In this document: in pieces, positions 1-8,912 of the stretch
Layout of the letters: every line of letters begins with the position of its first letter
Position numbering within the stretch: position 1 is the stretch's first letter
Origin: Paenibacillus albus
GTDB taxonomy: Bacteria; Bacillota; Bacilli; Paenibacillales; Paenibacillaceae
Direction: 5' to 3'
NCBI RefSeq assembly: GCF_003952225.1
Contig: NZ_CP034437.1
Location: 5,690,001-5,754,000, forward strand
DNA length: 64,000 nt
Position numbers and translations under genes: made by a program
The notes under the pieces: generated by a model
Seen by the model: the letters and a program-made list of their open reading frames with translations, nothing else
Told to the model about the DNA's origin: nothing
The model's database searches: none

Positions 1-1304
1 CCTGATGCCATCATGTCTGTCATATGCGTCTTCGTTCTAGTCGACATAATCGTGACGAGTAAGGAAGTACCAACGCCTCCGGCAACCTGTTTGATGGTGT
101 TCGAGATCGCCGTACCATGCGCATTCAATCTTGCAGGCAGTTGATTCAAGCCAGCTGTCGTGATCGGCATAAGGAACAGAGCCATACCCAAACGACGTCC
201 TGTAGACATCAGAACCAAATACGTGTAGCTGGTAGAATCGGTCAAATTGACGAATCCAAGTGTCGTAACGATCGTAATCGCCATTCCGATAATGGATAAC
301 CATTTTGCACCGAAGCGATCGAATAGTCTGCCTGCAACCGGCATCATAAGTCCCATAAGCAGCGCTCCTGGGAGCATGAGCACACCAGATTCAAGAGCCG
401 TGAAGCCACGTGCGTTTTGCAAGTAAAGAGGCAGCAGCATCATATCTGCATACATAACCATAGTAACCGCGATATTAATGATCGTCGTCAGCGTGAACAT
501 ATTGTACTTGAATGAGCGCAAGTCAAGAAGCGGACTCTTGGATAGGAGCTGCAACCATGAAAAGACAACCAAAGCAACAACGCCTAGGATAATGGATAAG
601 ATGACCTCTGTACTTGACCATCCTAATTTACCGGCACGGCTAAAACCATACAATAAGGCACCAAATCCAATTGTGGAGAGGAATACACCGCCAATATTGA
701 GCTTTGGATAGGATCGTTCAGCTACATTTTTCAGATAGAAATAACCAACGACGATGACGAGCACGGCAAACGGAATCATGCCATAGAACAGCCAACGCCA
801 GGAGTAATCTCGCAAGACGTATCCAGCAATTGTCGGCCCGATCGCCGGTGCGAAGATGATGGATAGTCCAACCATCCCCATCGCAGCGCCTCGCTTATCA
901 GGAGGAAACACTGTTAAAATAACGTTCATTAACAACGGCATAATGATACCTGCTCCAGCGGCTTGAACCAGACGACCTGTTAACAAGAGATCAAAGCCTG
1001 GCGCTACCGCGGAAACAATGGTTCCGATTAGGAAAATAATCATGGAAGCCTGGAAAAGCTCCCGGGTCGTAAAGCGCTGCATGAGATATGCCGTAATCGG
1101 GATCAGGACCCCGTTTACCAGCATGTAGCCGGTTGTCAGCCATTGCGCTGTAGATGCCTCGATCTTGAAATCGATCATCAGTTCGGGAAGCGCGACGCTC
1201 ATAATAGTCTGATTCAATATGGCAATAAATGCCCCGAGAATCATAACGAATAAGAGTGGACCTTTCTTAATGTCGTTTGTGCCCGCTAATGCATTGGTAC
1301 TCAT
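1..1304 (-). CDS. DHA2-family MFS multidrug efflux transporter, 3'-truncated by window edge
   Basis: The frame is open from an ATG at 1304 to the left edge, so about 434 N-terminal codons are present and the end is missing. The product should be a proton-driven 14-helix efflux pump of the EmrB/QacA (DHA2) type in the cytoplasmic membrane. The first helix carries a form of motif D1 (ILNQTIMSVALPEL, about residues 31-44), then comes the motif A region (LMQRFTTRELF) and, at about residue 150, the motif C-like stretch APAIGPTIAGYV. A GGGGGA-type ribosome binding site lies just upstream. It runs leftward alone behind its own promoter. A second DHA2 pump lies at 21494-22963. The drug substrate cannot be told from sequence. 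Confidence 0.9.
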   Translation of the reverse strand, partial: MSTNALAGTNDIKKGPLLFVMILGAFIAILNQTIMSVALPELMIDFKIEASTAQWLTTGYMLVNGVLIPITAYLMQRFTTRELFQASMIIFLIGTIVSAVAPGFDLLLTGRLVQAAGAGIIMPLLMNVILTVFPPDKRGAAMGMVGLSIIFAPAIGPTIAGYVLRDYSWRWLFYGMIPFAVLVIVVGYFYLKNVAERSYPKLNIGGVFLSTIGFGALLYGFSRAGKLGWSSTEVILSIILGVVALVVFSWLQLLSKSPLLDLRSFKYNMFTLTTIINIAVTMVMYADMMLLPLYLQNARGFTALESGVLMLPGALLMGLMMPVAGRLFDRFGAKWLSIIGMAITIVTTLGFVNLTDSTSYTYLVLMSTGRRLGMALFLMPITTAGLNQLPARLNAHGTAISNTIKQVAGGVGTSLLVTIMSTRTKTHMTDMMAS

Positions 1305-1373
1305 TTCTAGTCTCCCCCTCCAAAACAAAATACTTAATTAACAAAGTGTCGTATAACATACTCACTGTAATGT

Positions 1374-1402
1374 ATTATAGGGACCGTCTTACCGTTATAC
1401 AA
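1374..1402 (-). promoter_or_regulatory. Sigma-A-type promoter of the MFS gene
   Basis: Reading leftward, TTGTAT (1402-1397) and TATAAT (1379-1374) are separated by exactly 17 bp, about 70 bp before the ATG at 1304. The gap 1305-1624 otherwise holds a palindrome (1420-1439) and the GH3 terminator. Confidence 0.6.
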
Positions 1403-1419
1403 GCAACACATAATCAAAT

Positions 1420-1439
1420 ACTGTAAACTAATATACAGT
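1420..1439. promoter_or_regulatory. Palindrome upstream of the MFS promoter
   Basis: The inverted repeat ACTGTA-N8-TACAGT lies just upstream of the -35 element of the efflux gene. A related half site (ACTGTAATGTA) overlaps the -10 region at about 1365. This could be the operator of a MarR- or TetR-type regulator encoded elsewhere. The assignment is inference. Confidence 0.35.
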
Positions 1440-1571
1440 TATTTTTAATGTGTAAATAAATCATCAAATAATATACATATCAACTCCATTTGTCATATTT
1501 AGTTACCTCATTCCAGTCATATTTGAATGCAATCCCCTTAGCATATCCACAGAATGAATATGGCCTTGCCA

Positions 1572-1606
1572 CAAAAAAAACTGCACAGGCGATCTCGCCT
1601 GTGCAG
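1572..1606 (-). terminator. Rho-independent terminator of the GH3 gene
   Basis: A 12-bp near-perfect stem (CTGCACAGGCGA and its complement, 1581-1606) is followed on the minus strand by a run of eight T, 19 bp past the stop of the hexosaminidase gene. Confidence 0.85.
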
Positions 1607-1624
1607 TTCACTATAAATCTATTC

Positions 1625-3232
1625 TTACTCGCCGTTGCTCCAGCGCCAGCCGAACGGGTATTGCTCCGACAGCGTAATCGGCAGCTTGCCTTGCGGCTCG
1701 AACTCGCCGAGCAGCGCGCGAGCTGCGGATTCAAGTGCGAGCGGACGGCATTCGTATACCGCGAGGAACGCTGATACCTCCGGGTAAACGAGCAAGTCGA
1801 GCGGATTGCGCACCGATACCGCGACTGTGCGATCAGCAGCAACCGCGAGCAGCTTCGCCGCTGCCTCGCGCTCGTCCGCATGCTTAGCCGCATCGTAGCT
1901 GACGAATACAATCTGCTCGAATGCGTCCAGCCCTTCAAGCGCATCTGCTGCGCCAATGCGACGCTCCGTCACCTCTGGCATACGCGCAGCGAGTCGCCCG
2001 CCGAGCGTGCCGTCATCGGTCAGCAGCTCATCCGCATCCGATACGGCGACAATCGCTGGCCACAGAACGAGCGTGCGCGCTTCCCGCTTCAGCGGCAGCA
2101 GCCCCGCTTCATTCTTCACAAGCGTCACCGACGTCTCGCTCCAGCTGCGAGCAGCCTCTTGCTGGTCCTGCGTATCGAGCTTAGGCTCAAGCGCTTCCCA
2201 CGGCTCAAGCGCCATGCCAACTTCCCGCTTCGCTTTCAGCTTCATAATGCGCGCAAGCGATTCATCGATGCGCGATTCCGTTAGCTCTCCGCTCTCTACC
2301 GCAGAGAGTACCGCTTCCAGCGCAGCCCGCTGCTTCGAAGCAGTGTGGCAGATCAGCACCATATCTGCACCAGCTTGAAGTGCCATGACCGCACCACGTG
2401 CTGGACCGTAGAAGGTGTCGATCGCATTCATCTCCAGGCAGTCCGTTACGATAACGCCTTCATACCCAATCTCCTCACGAAGCAGCCCGCTAAGCACCGG
2501 CTTCGATAATGTAGAAGGGACACCTGACGGATCAAGCGACGGCAAACAAACATGCGCCGTCATAATCATATCCGTCTCAGGCGCTGCTATGCGGAACGGC
2601 ACCAATTCAATCGCCTCCAGGCGATCACGGTCATGATGCAGTACGGGCAGATCACGGTGCGAATCGACACTCGTATCGCCATGGCCCGGGAAATGCTTGA
2701 TCGTCGCAGAAACGCCCGCCCGCTGATAGCCGCGAACCGCAGCAAGGCCAAGCTCACCGACAACCTCCGGCAGGTCGCTGTACGAACGGACATTGATAAC
2801 CGGATTGTCCGGGTTATTGTTGACATCCACGCATGGCGCATAGTTCAAATTAATGCCTACAGCGCGCAGCTGCTCGCCGGCAATCGCAGCCGTCTCGAAC
2901 ACGCCGCCAGCCGAACCGGTAGCACCAAGCGCCATATTGCCCGGCATAAGAGTAACGCCGCGAACAAGACGCGACACCATACCGCCTTCTTGGTCGACGG
3001 CGATGAACATCGGTGTTTTGCCCGCACGCTCTGCAGTACCCATTAAACTGCCCGACAGCTCATGCACCTGCTTCGCATCAACGATGTTGCGAGTGAAGTA
3101 GATGATGCCGCCGACACCGTACTCCTCGATCAACGCTTCGATATCTGATGACGGACGCTGCCCATGAAATCCGAATACGAACAGCTGCCCGATTTTTTCC
3201 CGTAAACTTAACTGCCGCCAATGCTCTCCCAT
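1625..3232 (-). CDS. nagZ: Glycoside hydrolase family 3 beta-N-acetylhexosaminidase (NagZ-like)
   Basis: A 535-residue protein that should remove N-acetylglucosamine from the non-reducing end of amino-sugar oligosaccharides or muropeptides. The GH3 TIM barrel is clear: VDQEGG at 79-84, KHFPGHGDT at 179-187 with the catalytic-dyad histidine at 192 (DSHRDLP), and the nucleophile Asp264 in VIVTDCLEM. The region after about 370 is the GH3 C-terminal alpha/beta domain. There is no signal peptide, so it probably acts in the cytosol on imported sugars. I chose ATG 3232 because GAGGAAGAGGTG lies 7 nt before it; the longer frame to 3298 would overlap the preceding gene. It is last in a row with a two-component system, 40 bp behind yesN. 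The exact substrate is inferred. Confidence 0.88.
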   Translation of the reverse strand: MGEHWRQLSLREKIGQLFVFGFHGQRPSSDIEALIEEYGVGGIIYFTRNIVDAKQVHELSGSLMGTAERAGKTPMFIAVDQEGGMVSRLVRGVTLMPGNMALGATGSAGGVFETAAIAGEQLRAVGINLNYAPCVDVNNNPDNPVINVRSYSDLPEVVGELGLAAVRGYQRAGVSATIKHFPGHGDTSVDSHRDLPVLHHDRDRLEAIELVPFRIAAPETDMIMTAHVCLPSLDPSGVPSTLSKPVLSGLLREEIGYEGVIVTDCLEMNAIDTFYGPARGAVMALQAGADMVLICHTASKQRAALEAVLSAVESGELTESRIDESLARIMKLKAKREVGMALEPWEALEPKLDTQDQQEAARSWSETSVTLVKNEAGLLPLKREARTLVLWPAIVAVSDADELLTDDGTLGGRLAARMPEVTERRIGAADALEGLDAFEQIVFVSYDAAKHADEREAAAKLLAVAADRTVAVSVRNPLDLLVYPEVSAFLAVYECRPLALESAARALLGEFEPQGKLPITLSEQYPFGWRWSNGE

Positions 3233-3272
3233 CACTAGCACCTCTTCCTCTCTATTTAACTCCTGCCAATAC

Positions 3273-4937
3273 CTAACGCCACTCGCCCGGCTCTTCATCC
3301 AGAGAGACTGGAGCTATTTCCCCTTGCAGCGCCATCCTGTACTCCGTTGGAATCTGCCCGGTGTACTTCATAAACACTTTCGTAAAATACCGCCGTTCCG
3401 CATAGCCGACTTCCTTCGCAATTTGCGCGACGCTCTTCGGTGTCTCAAGCAGCAGCGATTTCGCTGTTTCCATTCGCTGGCGCGTGATGTACTCGATGAA
3501 CGTTTCCCCAAAAGTCTGCTTGAACAGCAAGCTGAAATGTGATGTGGACAGCCCTACATGCGTCGCCGCATCCTCGACACTGAGGTCCCGATACAAATAG
3601 CGGTCAATGAACTGTTTCGCATCAACCATTTGGCGCTCGGAATGCTTGCGTTTATCCGTAGATCGCGCGACTCCTTCATCGGATGCCTGCCGTATTGCAG
3701 CGAACAAATCTTTGACGCTAAAATGCAAATCCATCTTCCGCCACAGCGCCTCTTCCAGCTCACGCGGCAGCAGATCCGCTTCCTTCAGCTCCCGCATTAG
3801 ATGAAGCGCAAGGAAATGCAGCAGCGGCTTCAATCGGCCCTCGGCGCTTCCGCCTGCTTTTTGCAGCTGATCGGCAATTCGCTTCTGCTCCTCGTCAACA
3901 CCTGCTGCATCCCCGCGCTTCATCGCGCCAATGAGCCGCTCCGCGATATCCCACAGCGTTCGGCCTGTCTCGAAGCCGCCTGCAAGCTCGCTGCTGTAGA
4001 ATGCAATCGCCACCGTTTCCGTCGATAGCTGCATCCCGCGTTGAACAGCCTTATAGGCGGTAGAGAGTTCGGTCATCGCTGCCACTTTATCATAGATACC
4101 CGCATGGAGCTGCAGCTTCGCGTTATGCTTGACGGAATCAAGCAGCATCTCTGCCCACTGCTTCATCTGCACGGCACCCTGCTCCCTAGAGCTGCCTGAT
4201 TCGGATGCGCCACCTTGAATAAGGACACACCACTCTCCATCGCGCATCTGGATGACGGAGTTATGTAGATGAGCGAGCTGAAGCGTCTCGCGGAGCACGT
4301 TACATACGGCAAAATTCCATATTTTCCGTTCTTTATCCGGCCACTCCCGCCAATCCTTCGCATCAGCGGATCCCGCATCAATGTCGAGCACAATGACGGT
4401 ATACTGCGGATTGCCGAGCTGCTGCTCCTGCCCCGCCATCAACCAGTTATCCGGCGTAATATCGGTATAGTCAAGCAGAACGTCATAGAGGATTTTCTCA
4501 TTGGCAATATCGATAATCCGGCTAAGCTTCCGCTGTTCTTCCTTAAGCTGCATCCTCTTGTTACGCTGCTCCGACATGACTCTGGCAATAACGCCCGTCA
4601 GTTCGTCATAAGGAATCGGCTTCAAAATATAATCCTTCACGCCATACTGAATCGCTGCTCGCGTATAGGAGAAATCTTGATAGCCGGTCAGCATAATGAT
4701 GTCGCACGGCATCGACCGCTCCCGAATGTGGCGAACAAGCTCCAGTCCATCCATGACAGGCATCCGAATATCGCACAGCACCAAATCAGCAGGCTCCGAC
4801 TGCAAAAGCTCAAGCGCCTCAACGCCGTTCTTCGCTGTGCCAATTATCTCAAGTCCAAGCATACTCCACGGAATTACTTTTTCCAAGTTACGGGTAATAT
4901 GCGGTTCATCATCAACGAGAAGCACTTTGCCGTTCAT
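3273..4937 (-). CDS. Two-component response regulator, AraC-type (YesN family)
   Basis: A 554-residue DNA-binding response regulator. The receiver domain is at about 1-120, with acidic residues Asp9/Asp10, phospho-acceptor Asp56 (VLCDIRMP) and Lys106 (ILKPI). A long linker follows, and the C-terminal ~100 residues form a double helix-turn-helix of the AraC type (DAATHVGLSTSHFSLLFK and VAQIAKEVGYAERRYF). ATG 4937 is preferred over an upstream GTG at 4949 because AAAGGTGG lies 8 nt before it and would overlap the GTG. The ATG begins one base after the TGA of the sensor kinase, so the two are translationally coupled. Such pairs usually control neighbouring sugar ABC transporters; the one at 7041-10292 is the obvious target. 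Confidence 0.93.
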   Translation of the reverse strand: MNGKVLLVDDEPHITRNLEKVIPWSMLGLEIIGTAKNGVEALELLQSEPADLVLCDIRMPVMDGLELVRHIRERSMPCDIIMLTGYQDFSYTRAAIQYGVKDYILKPIPYDELTGVIARVMSEQRNKRMQLKEEQRKLSRIIDIANEKILYDVLLDYTDITPDNWLMAGQEQQLGNPQYTVIVLDIDAGSADAKDWREWPDKERKIWNFAVCNVLRETLQLAHLHNSVIQMRDGEWCVLIQGGASESGSSREQGAVQMKQWAEMLLDSVKHNAKLQLHAGIYDKVAAMTELSTAYKAVQRGMQLSTETVAIAFYSSELAGGFETGRTLWDIAERLIGAMKRGDAAGVDEEQKRIADQLQKAGGSAEGRLKPLLHFLALHLMRELKEADLLPRELEEALWRKMDLHFSVKDLFAAIRQASDEGVARSTDKRKHSERQMVDAKQFIDRYLYRDLSVEDAATHVGLSTSHFSLLFKQTFGETFIEYITRQRMETAKSLLLETPKSVAQIAKEVGYAERRYFTKVFMKYTGQIPTEYRMALQGEIAPVSLDEEPGEWR

Positions 4938-4938
4938 G

Positions 4939-6753
4939 TCACAGACCACCTTTGCTTCGCGGTATCTTAATTCGGATCATCGTGCCAAATCCTTCATAGC
5001 TGCACATCATGAGGCCGCATCTTGGTCCGTAATGAATGCGCAGCCGGTCTGCGACGTTGTGCAGTCCAAGTCCCCGCCGTTCGCCTTGCTCTGCCACGCT
5101 GAGATCCAGTTCTCGCATCGGCGCAGGATCAAGCCCATTAACCCGTTTCAGCGCCGCTTCATCCATCCCAATGCCATTGTCCGTAATCGTGAAGATGAGG
5201 TAAGCATCCTCATGCTTTACGGAAATATGAATCAAACCAGCATAATTAATGCCCTCGAAGCCATGCTGAATGCTGTTCTCGACAAGCGGCTGAAGCGTCA
5301 ACTTCAATATCGTATCGTCCAGCGCCTCGTCCGGAATGTCCAGCTCGTAGCTGAACAGCTCCTCGAAGCGGTATTTTTGAATTTCCAGGTAGCTGCGCAC
5401 ATGCTCAATCTCTTGGCGAACCGTAATCTCTTCGGAGTGATGCATGCTCGTTCGGAGCAAAATGCTGAGGCGGCGCACCATCTGCATAATCTTCCCGCCT
5501 TCGTTCTGGGCCGCTAGCGCATTAATGGATTCCAGCGTGTTGAACAGAAAATGCGGCTTAATCTGCGCCTGCATCAGCATCATCTCTGCGTGCTGCTTGC
5601 GCTCCTGCTCCGTCCGCACCTCGCCGAGGAGCCGGCTGATGCGTTCAACCATGCTGTTAAAGCTGCGAGCGAGCAGCAGCGTCTCATCCTTGCCGGTTGT
5701 CGGCACGCGAATGTCGAGCATCCCTTGCTCTACGAGGCGCATCTTGCGAACGACGCGAATAATCGCCTTAGCCACGGGGTTCACGAAGTAGAAGTTAAAC
5801 AGAATCGCAAAAATCAAGCAGAGCAGCGTAATCCCGCCAATCCACTGCACGAATCGCACATTCTCACTTGTCAGCGATTGCCACGATTTGACGGACACAA
5901 GGACCCACCCGCTCCGGTCAAGATTGTACGCAGAGACGAGTGAATCCTCATGGTTGAATATGGCGCGGTAGCTGTTATATCGCTCGGTATGCTGCAGCGG
6001 CAAGGAGACCTGGCTGGTTGCTAACTGACCTTCAAGCTGATGCTGGCTGTCAATCATGACAAGCCCGTCCTGATTCAGAATCAGATAGCGCGTCTGTGTT
6101 TGCTTCTCTCCGGTCAAGGTGAAATCCTGCAGCATATTGTCTACTTCGTCTGATTTCACTTGAATGACCATGACGCCGGAATCGTTAAATGAGTACAAAT
6201 CCTTTACCATCCGAATTTGCGTGAACAGCGTCGCTTCGGAACCAGTAAGCCCTGGCTGCTCGTAAGGGCCAATCCATTTCTGACGTCCGCCGAGCTTGAC
6301 GACTTCGGGATAAATCGCATGGCTCTGGAGCATATCCAGCGTTATGTTCTTGAACGTTGTACGGTCATTCCGAAAAGAACGGAATATGGTCCCGTCCTTT
6401 CCGTATAGTACGAGCATGCTGAGCGCCGGATTCTGAGAAAGCACGGTATCCCGAAGCGACTTCTCATACTGGCTAATTGCAATTAGCCTGCTCGCGTCAT
6501 TCACCGAATTTCGGGAGCTGCGCAGCGCATCCTGGACGGTTGCATTCGTCACGGTTGCATCCGTGAGCTGGTCGAGCTCTTTGAAGAAATAGCGGATATT
6601 GCCGCCTACCGCCTTGAGCGTAATCTCCGTCTGCTCGCTGTACTTCTTCTCCAGCAGCCGCTCCGAATTCAGGAAGGACACAATGCCGAGGCATATAAGC
6701 GGAGCAACGATCAATGCGATAAAAGCAAGCAGCAGCTTCGGACGCAGGTTCAT
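4939..6753 (-). CDS. Sensor histidine kinase (YesM family)
   Basis: A 604-residue membrane kinase that phosphorylates the YesN-type regulator encoded next. Transmembrane helices are at about 7-29 and 304-323 with an extracellular dCache-like sensor of some 270 residues between them. A HAMP linker follows (325-375), then the HisKA_7TM-type box with His401 (IKPHFLFNTLE), and a GHKL ATPase domain with N box VENSIQHG (491-498), G1 box DNGIGM (525-530) and a GLGL G2 box near the end. AAAAGGAG lies 9 nt before the ATG. The extracellular ligand is unknown; the neighbouring transporter and hexosaminidase suggest an amino sugar or oligosaccharide (inference). Confidence 0.93.
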   Translation of the reverse strand: MNLRPKLLLAFIALIVAPLICLGIVSFLNSERLLEKKYSEQTEITLKAVGGNIRYFFKELDQLTDATVTNATVQDALRSSRNSVNDASRLIAISQYEKSLRDTVLSQNPALSMLVLYGKDGTIFRSFRNDRTTFKNITLDMLQSHAIYPEVVKLGGRQKWIGPYEQPGLTGSEATLFTQIRMVKDLYSFNDSGVMVIQVKSDEVDNMLQDFTLTGEKQTQTRYLILNQDGLVMIDSQHQLEGQLATSQVSLPLQHTERYNSYRAIFNHEDSLVSAYNLDRSGWVLVSVKSWQSLTSENVRFVQWIGGITLLCLIFAILFNFYFVNPVAKAIIRVVRKMRLVEQGMLDIRVPTTGKDETLLLARSFNSMVERISRLLGEVRTEQERKQHAEMMLMQAQIKPHFLFNTLESINALAAQNEGGKIMQMVRRLSILLRTSMHHSEEITVRQEIEHVRSYLEIQKYRFEELFSYELDIPDEALDDTILKLTLQPLVENSIQHGFEGINYAGLIHISVKHEDAYLIFTITDNGIGMDEAALKRVNGLDPAPMRELDLSVAEQGERRGLGLHNVADRLRIHYGPRCGLMMCSYEGFGTMIRIKIPRSKGGL

Positions 6754-6872
6754 GGGCGGGGGCTCCTTTTGTTCTAATAAAAGCGCAAGTGGATTGTTGG
6801 TTGAACGTTTTGCTTATAATACCAAGAGCGGAGCGGGCGGAATCGTTGTGGAGAAACGGATGTGGTCGCCTA

Positions 6873-6917
6873 GGCGAAATGATATGCGTTGCCTAAGCTA
6901 CGCATATCATTTGCGCC
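6873..6917. other. Long inverted repeat between the ABC operon and the kinase gene
   Basis: A 17-bp stem (GGCGAAATGATATGCGT with its complement, one inserted C) flanks an 11-nt loop. Neither side has a convincing T tract. It lies 124 bp past the end of the permease operon and 120 bp before the kinase start, so it may be a terminator or mRNA-stabilising hairpin of the ABC transcript, or an operator of the kinase promoter. Confidence 0.5.
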
Positions 6918-7040
6918 TTTGTCCCCGGATTACTACAACTTCTACTTTCATATAATCCAAGAAATCCAGGGACAACAGCGATCGGAACAATGATCCGTAC
7001 GCGTAGCGGGAATGGTATCCAAGCACTTTCAGTTCACCAA

Positions 7041-7937
7041 TCAGCCCTTGACGCTGCCCGCCGTCATGCCGTCGATAATTTGACGCTGAAGGAACATATA
7101 GACGAGCAGGACAGGAATGATGCTGATGATAACCGCAGCCGACAAGGACGCAAAGTTCGTCCGGTAGCCATCATTGAAGGTGGCCATACCCGTCGGCAGC
7201 GTTCGCAGCGACTCTGTTGTGACAAATAGCTGCGAGAAAATATATTCGTTCCAGTTGCCGATGAAGGCAAGGATAAACACGGTTACAAGAGCGGGCATCG
7301 TGACGGGAATAATCACTTTAGCGAACAATCCCGCAGCGCCGAGCCCGTCCATAATGCCTGCTTCTTCAAGCTCGGAAGGAATGGACTGCATGAATGCATT
7401 CAGGATAAATATGGTTATTGGCAGTGCATATGTGCAGTATACCAGAATGAGTGCGCGATGCGTATCGTAGAGGTGCAGCTCGTTCACAAGACGATAAAGC
7501 GGAATAAACAGCGCACCTGGCGGCACGAGCAGACCAAGCAGAATGAAGCTGTACACCCGTTTACTAAGCACTTTGTACTTCATCCTCGACAATGCGTAAG
7601 CCGTAGCCGCTGACAAGAGCAGCGTGAAGAAGCAAGCGATAACCGTTACATAGAGACTGTTCCAAGCATAAAGACCGATATTGGCGCTCTCCCAAGCCGC
7701 CCGATAATTCTCGAAGTTCAACGTAGAAGGAAAAGCCCATGTGTTGACCGTGATTTCGCGGTTCGTTTTGAATGAAGACAAGAGCAGCCAGACGAGCGGG
7801 AAAAGGGAAATCACGACGTACAAGCCGAGCAGCAGATGCATCGGCAGCTGGCCTGCCCCGAGTCGGTTCTTGGTGCGCAGACTGCCGTTCATCGCACGGG
7901 ACACTGCTGCTTGATTCGCTGTAGCTGTGCGATCCAT
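7041..7937 (-). CDS. Carbohydrate ABC transporter permease, MalG/CUT1 type
   Basis: A 298-residue inner-membrane subunit with about six transmembrane helices, the first at about 33-53. The cytoplasmic EAA loop (EEAGIMDGLGAAGLFAKVI, about 190-208), which docks on the ATPase, is intact. It starts within the stop of the upstream permease (TAATG, sharing one A), so the two are translationally coupled. No ATPase gene is present; CUT1 systems often share a distant MsmK/MsmX-type ATPase. The start ATG at 7937 gives a hydrophilic N-terminal extension of about 30 residues, somewhat long but seen in this family. Confidence 0.93.
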   Translation of the reverse strand: MDRTATANQAAVSRAMNGSLRTKNRLGAGQLPMHLLLGLYVVISLFPLVWLLLSSFKTNREITVNTWAFPSTLNFENYRAAWESANIGLYAWNSLYVTVIACFFTLLLSAATAYALSRMKYKVLSKRVYSFILLGLLVPPGALFIPLYRLVNELHLYDTHRALILVYCTYALPITIFILNAFMQSIPSELEEAGIMDGLGAAGLFAKVIIPVTMPALVTVFILAFIGNWNEYIFSQLFVTTESLRTLPTGMATFNDGYRTNFASLSAAVIISIIPVLLVYMFLQRQIIDGMTAGSVKG

Positions 7938-8818
7938 TAGTACTGCACCTCCTCGGATTTCGATACCCGCTGCAAAGCAGCAGTCATGATGAGAATGATC
8001 ACGAACATCGCAACGCCGATTGCGCTGCCGTAGCCGAGTTGAAGGGAGCGGAAGCCGATCTTCAGGGCGTAAGTAGACATAACCTCGGTCGATTGAAATG
8101 GTCCGCCGTTCGTCATAATTTGGACGATATCGAGTACTTTAAGCGTACCGGAAACCGTCAGCAGCAGCATAACGAACATCACCGGACGGATGAGCGGCAG
8201 CGTAATGCGCCAAGTCTCGCTCCAGCCGTTCACACCGTCAATCTTGGCCGCTTCGCCGATTTCCTTCGGAATGTTCAGTACTGCAGCCAGGCAGAGTACG
8301 ATGAAGAAGCCGATATTTTGCCACGCGTTCGCAATAAGGATCGAGAGCATCGCCAGATGCGGATCTGACAGCCATTCTCTCGCCCAGCTCTCTCCGCCGA
8401 TAAGGCGCAGCACTTGGTTGATCAAACCGGAATCGTAGTTGTACAACACGCCGAACAAGATCGCGACCGTCGTTGTCGAGATGACGACCGGCACGAATAC
8501 GGCTGATTTATAGAATCCGCGGAAGCGTCTTACTTTGCTGATAAGAATCGCAATCAGAAACACAAGCGGAATGTTGACGACAAGTGAGAAAGCCATGAAA
8601 TAGAAATTGTTGCCGAGCGACTTCAGGAAGATCGCGTCGTGCAGCAGGCTTGAGAAATTATCGATGCCGATGAATACTTTATCTGTTACGCCATCCCATT
8701 GATAGAGACCGTAAATGAATGAAACAATGACCGGATAAATAAAGAACAGCCCATAGAGCAGCAAGGTTGGAATGACGAATAAAGCATAGACCCATGGATT
8801 GCGAAGCGTATGGTTCAT
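7937..8818 (-). CDS. Carbohydrate ABC transporter permease, MalF/CUT1 type
   Basis: A 293-residue permease partner of the downstream MalG-type subunit. Helix 1 lies at about 9-30 (VYALFVIPTLLLYGLFF) and the EAA loop at about 190-208 (IGEAAKIDGVNGWSETWR). AGGAGGATCACC precedes the ATG. It is separated from the binding-protein gene by 94 bp that contain a hairpin. Together with the binding protein it forms a CUT1 importer for an oligosaccharide or amino sugar; the substrate is suggested only by the nearby hexosaminidase. Confidence 0.93.
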   Translation of the reverse strand: MNHTLRNPWVYALFVIPTLLLYGLFFIYPVIVSFIYGLYQWDGVTDKVFIGIDNFSSLLHDAIFLKSLGNNFYFMAFSLVVNIPLVFLIAILISKVRRFRGFYKSAVFVPVVISTTTVAILFGVLYNYDSGLINQVLRLIGGESWAREWLSDPHLAMLSILIANAWQNIGFFIVLCLAAVLNIPKEIGEAAKIDGVNGWSETWRITLPLIRPVMFVMLLLTVSGTLKVLDIVQIMTNGGPFQSTEVMSTYALKIGFRSLQLGYGSAIGVAMFVIILIMTAALQRVSKSEEVQY

Positions 8819-8844
8819 GGTGATCCTCCTAAATCAGCGCTTAT

Positions 8845-8880
8845 CATGCAAAGAGGGCGCCTGTTACGGCAGGCACCCTC
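8845..8880 (-). terminator. Intra-operon hairpin between binding protein and permeases
   Basis: An 11-bp stem (GAGGGTGCCTG paired with CAGGCGCCCTC, one G-T pair) around a 6-nt loop at 8853-8880, with only a short T stretch after it. This is the usual place for an attenuator or 3' stabiliser that makes binding protein more abundant than permeases. Confidence 0.55.
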
Positions 8881-8912
8881 CCCGGCATCATTACGTGGTG
8901 TAACGCTTCGTA

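Noticed and set aside
37..303. Leftward 88-codon frame at the left edge
   Set aside because: It lies out of frame inside the truncated MFS gene, whose frame is open from 1304 to position 1.
4269..5517. Rightward frames of 233 and 273 codons
   Set aside because: They are antisense to the YesN and YesM genes, with no family likeness and no start signals.
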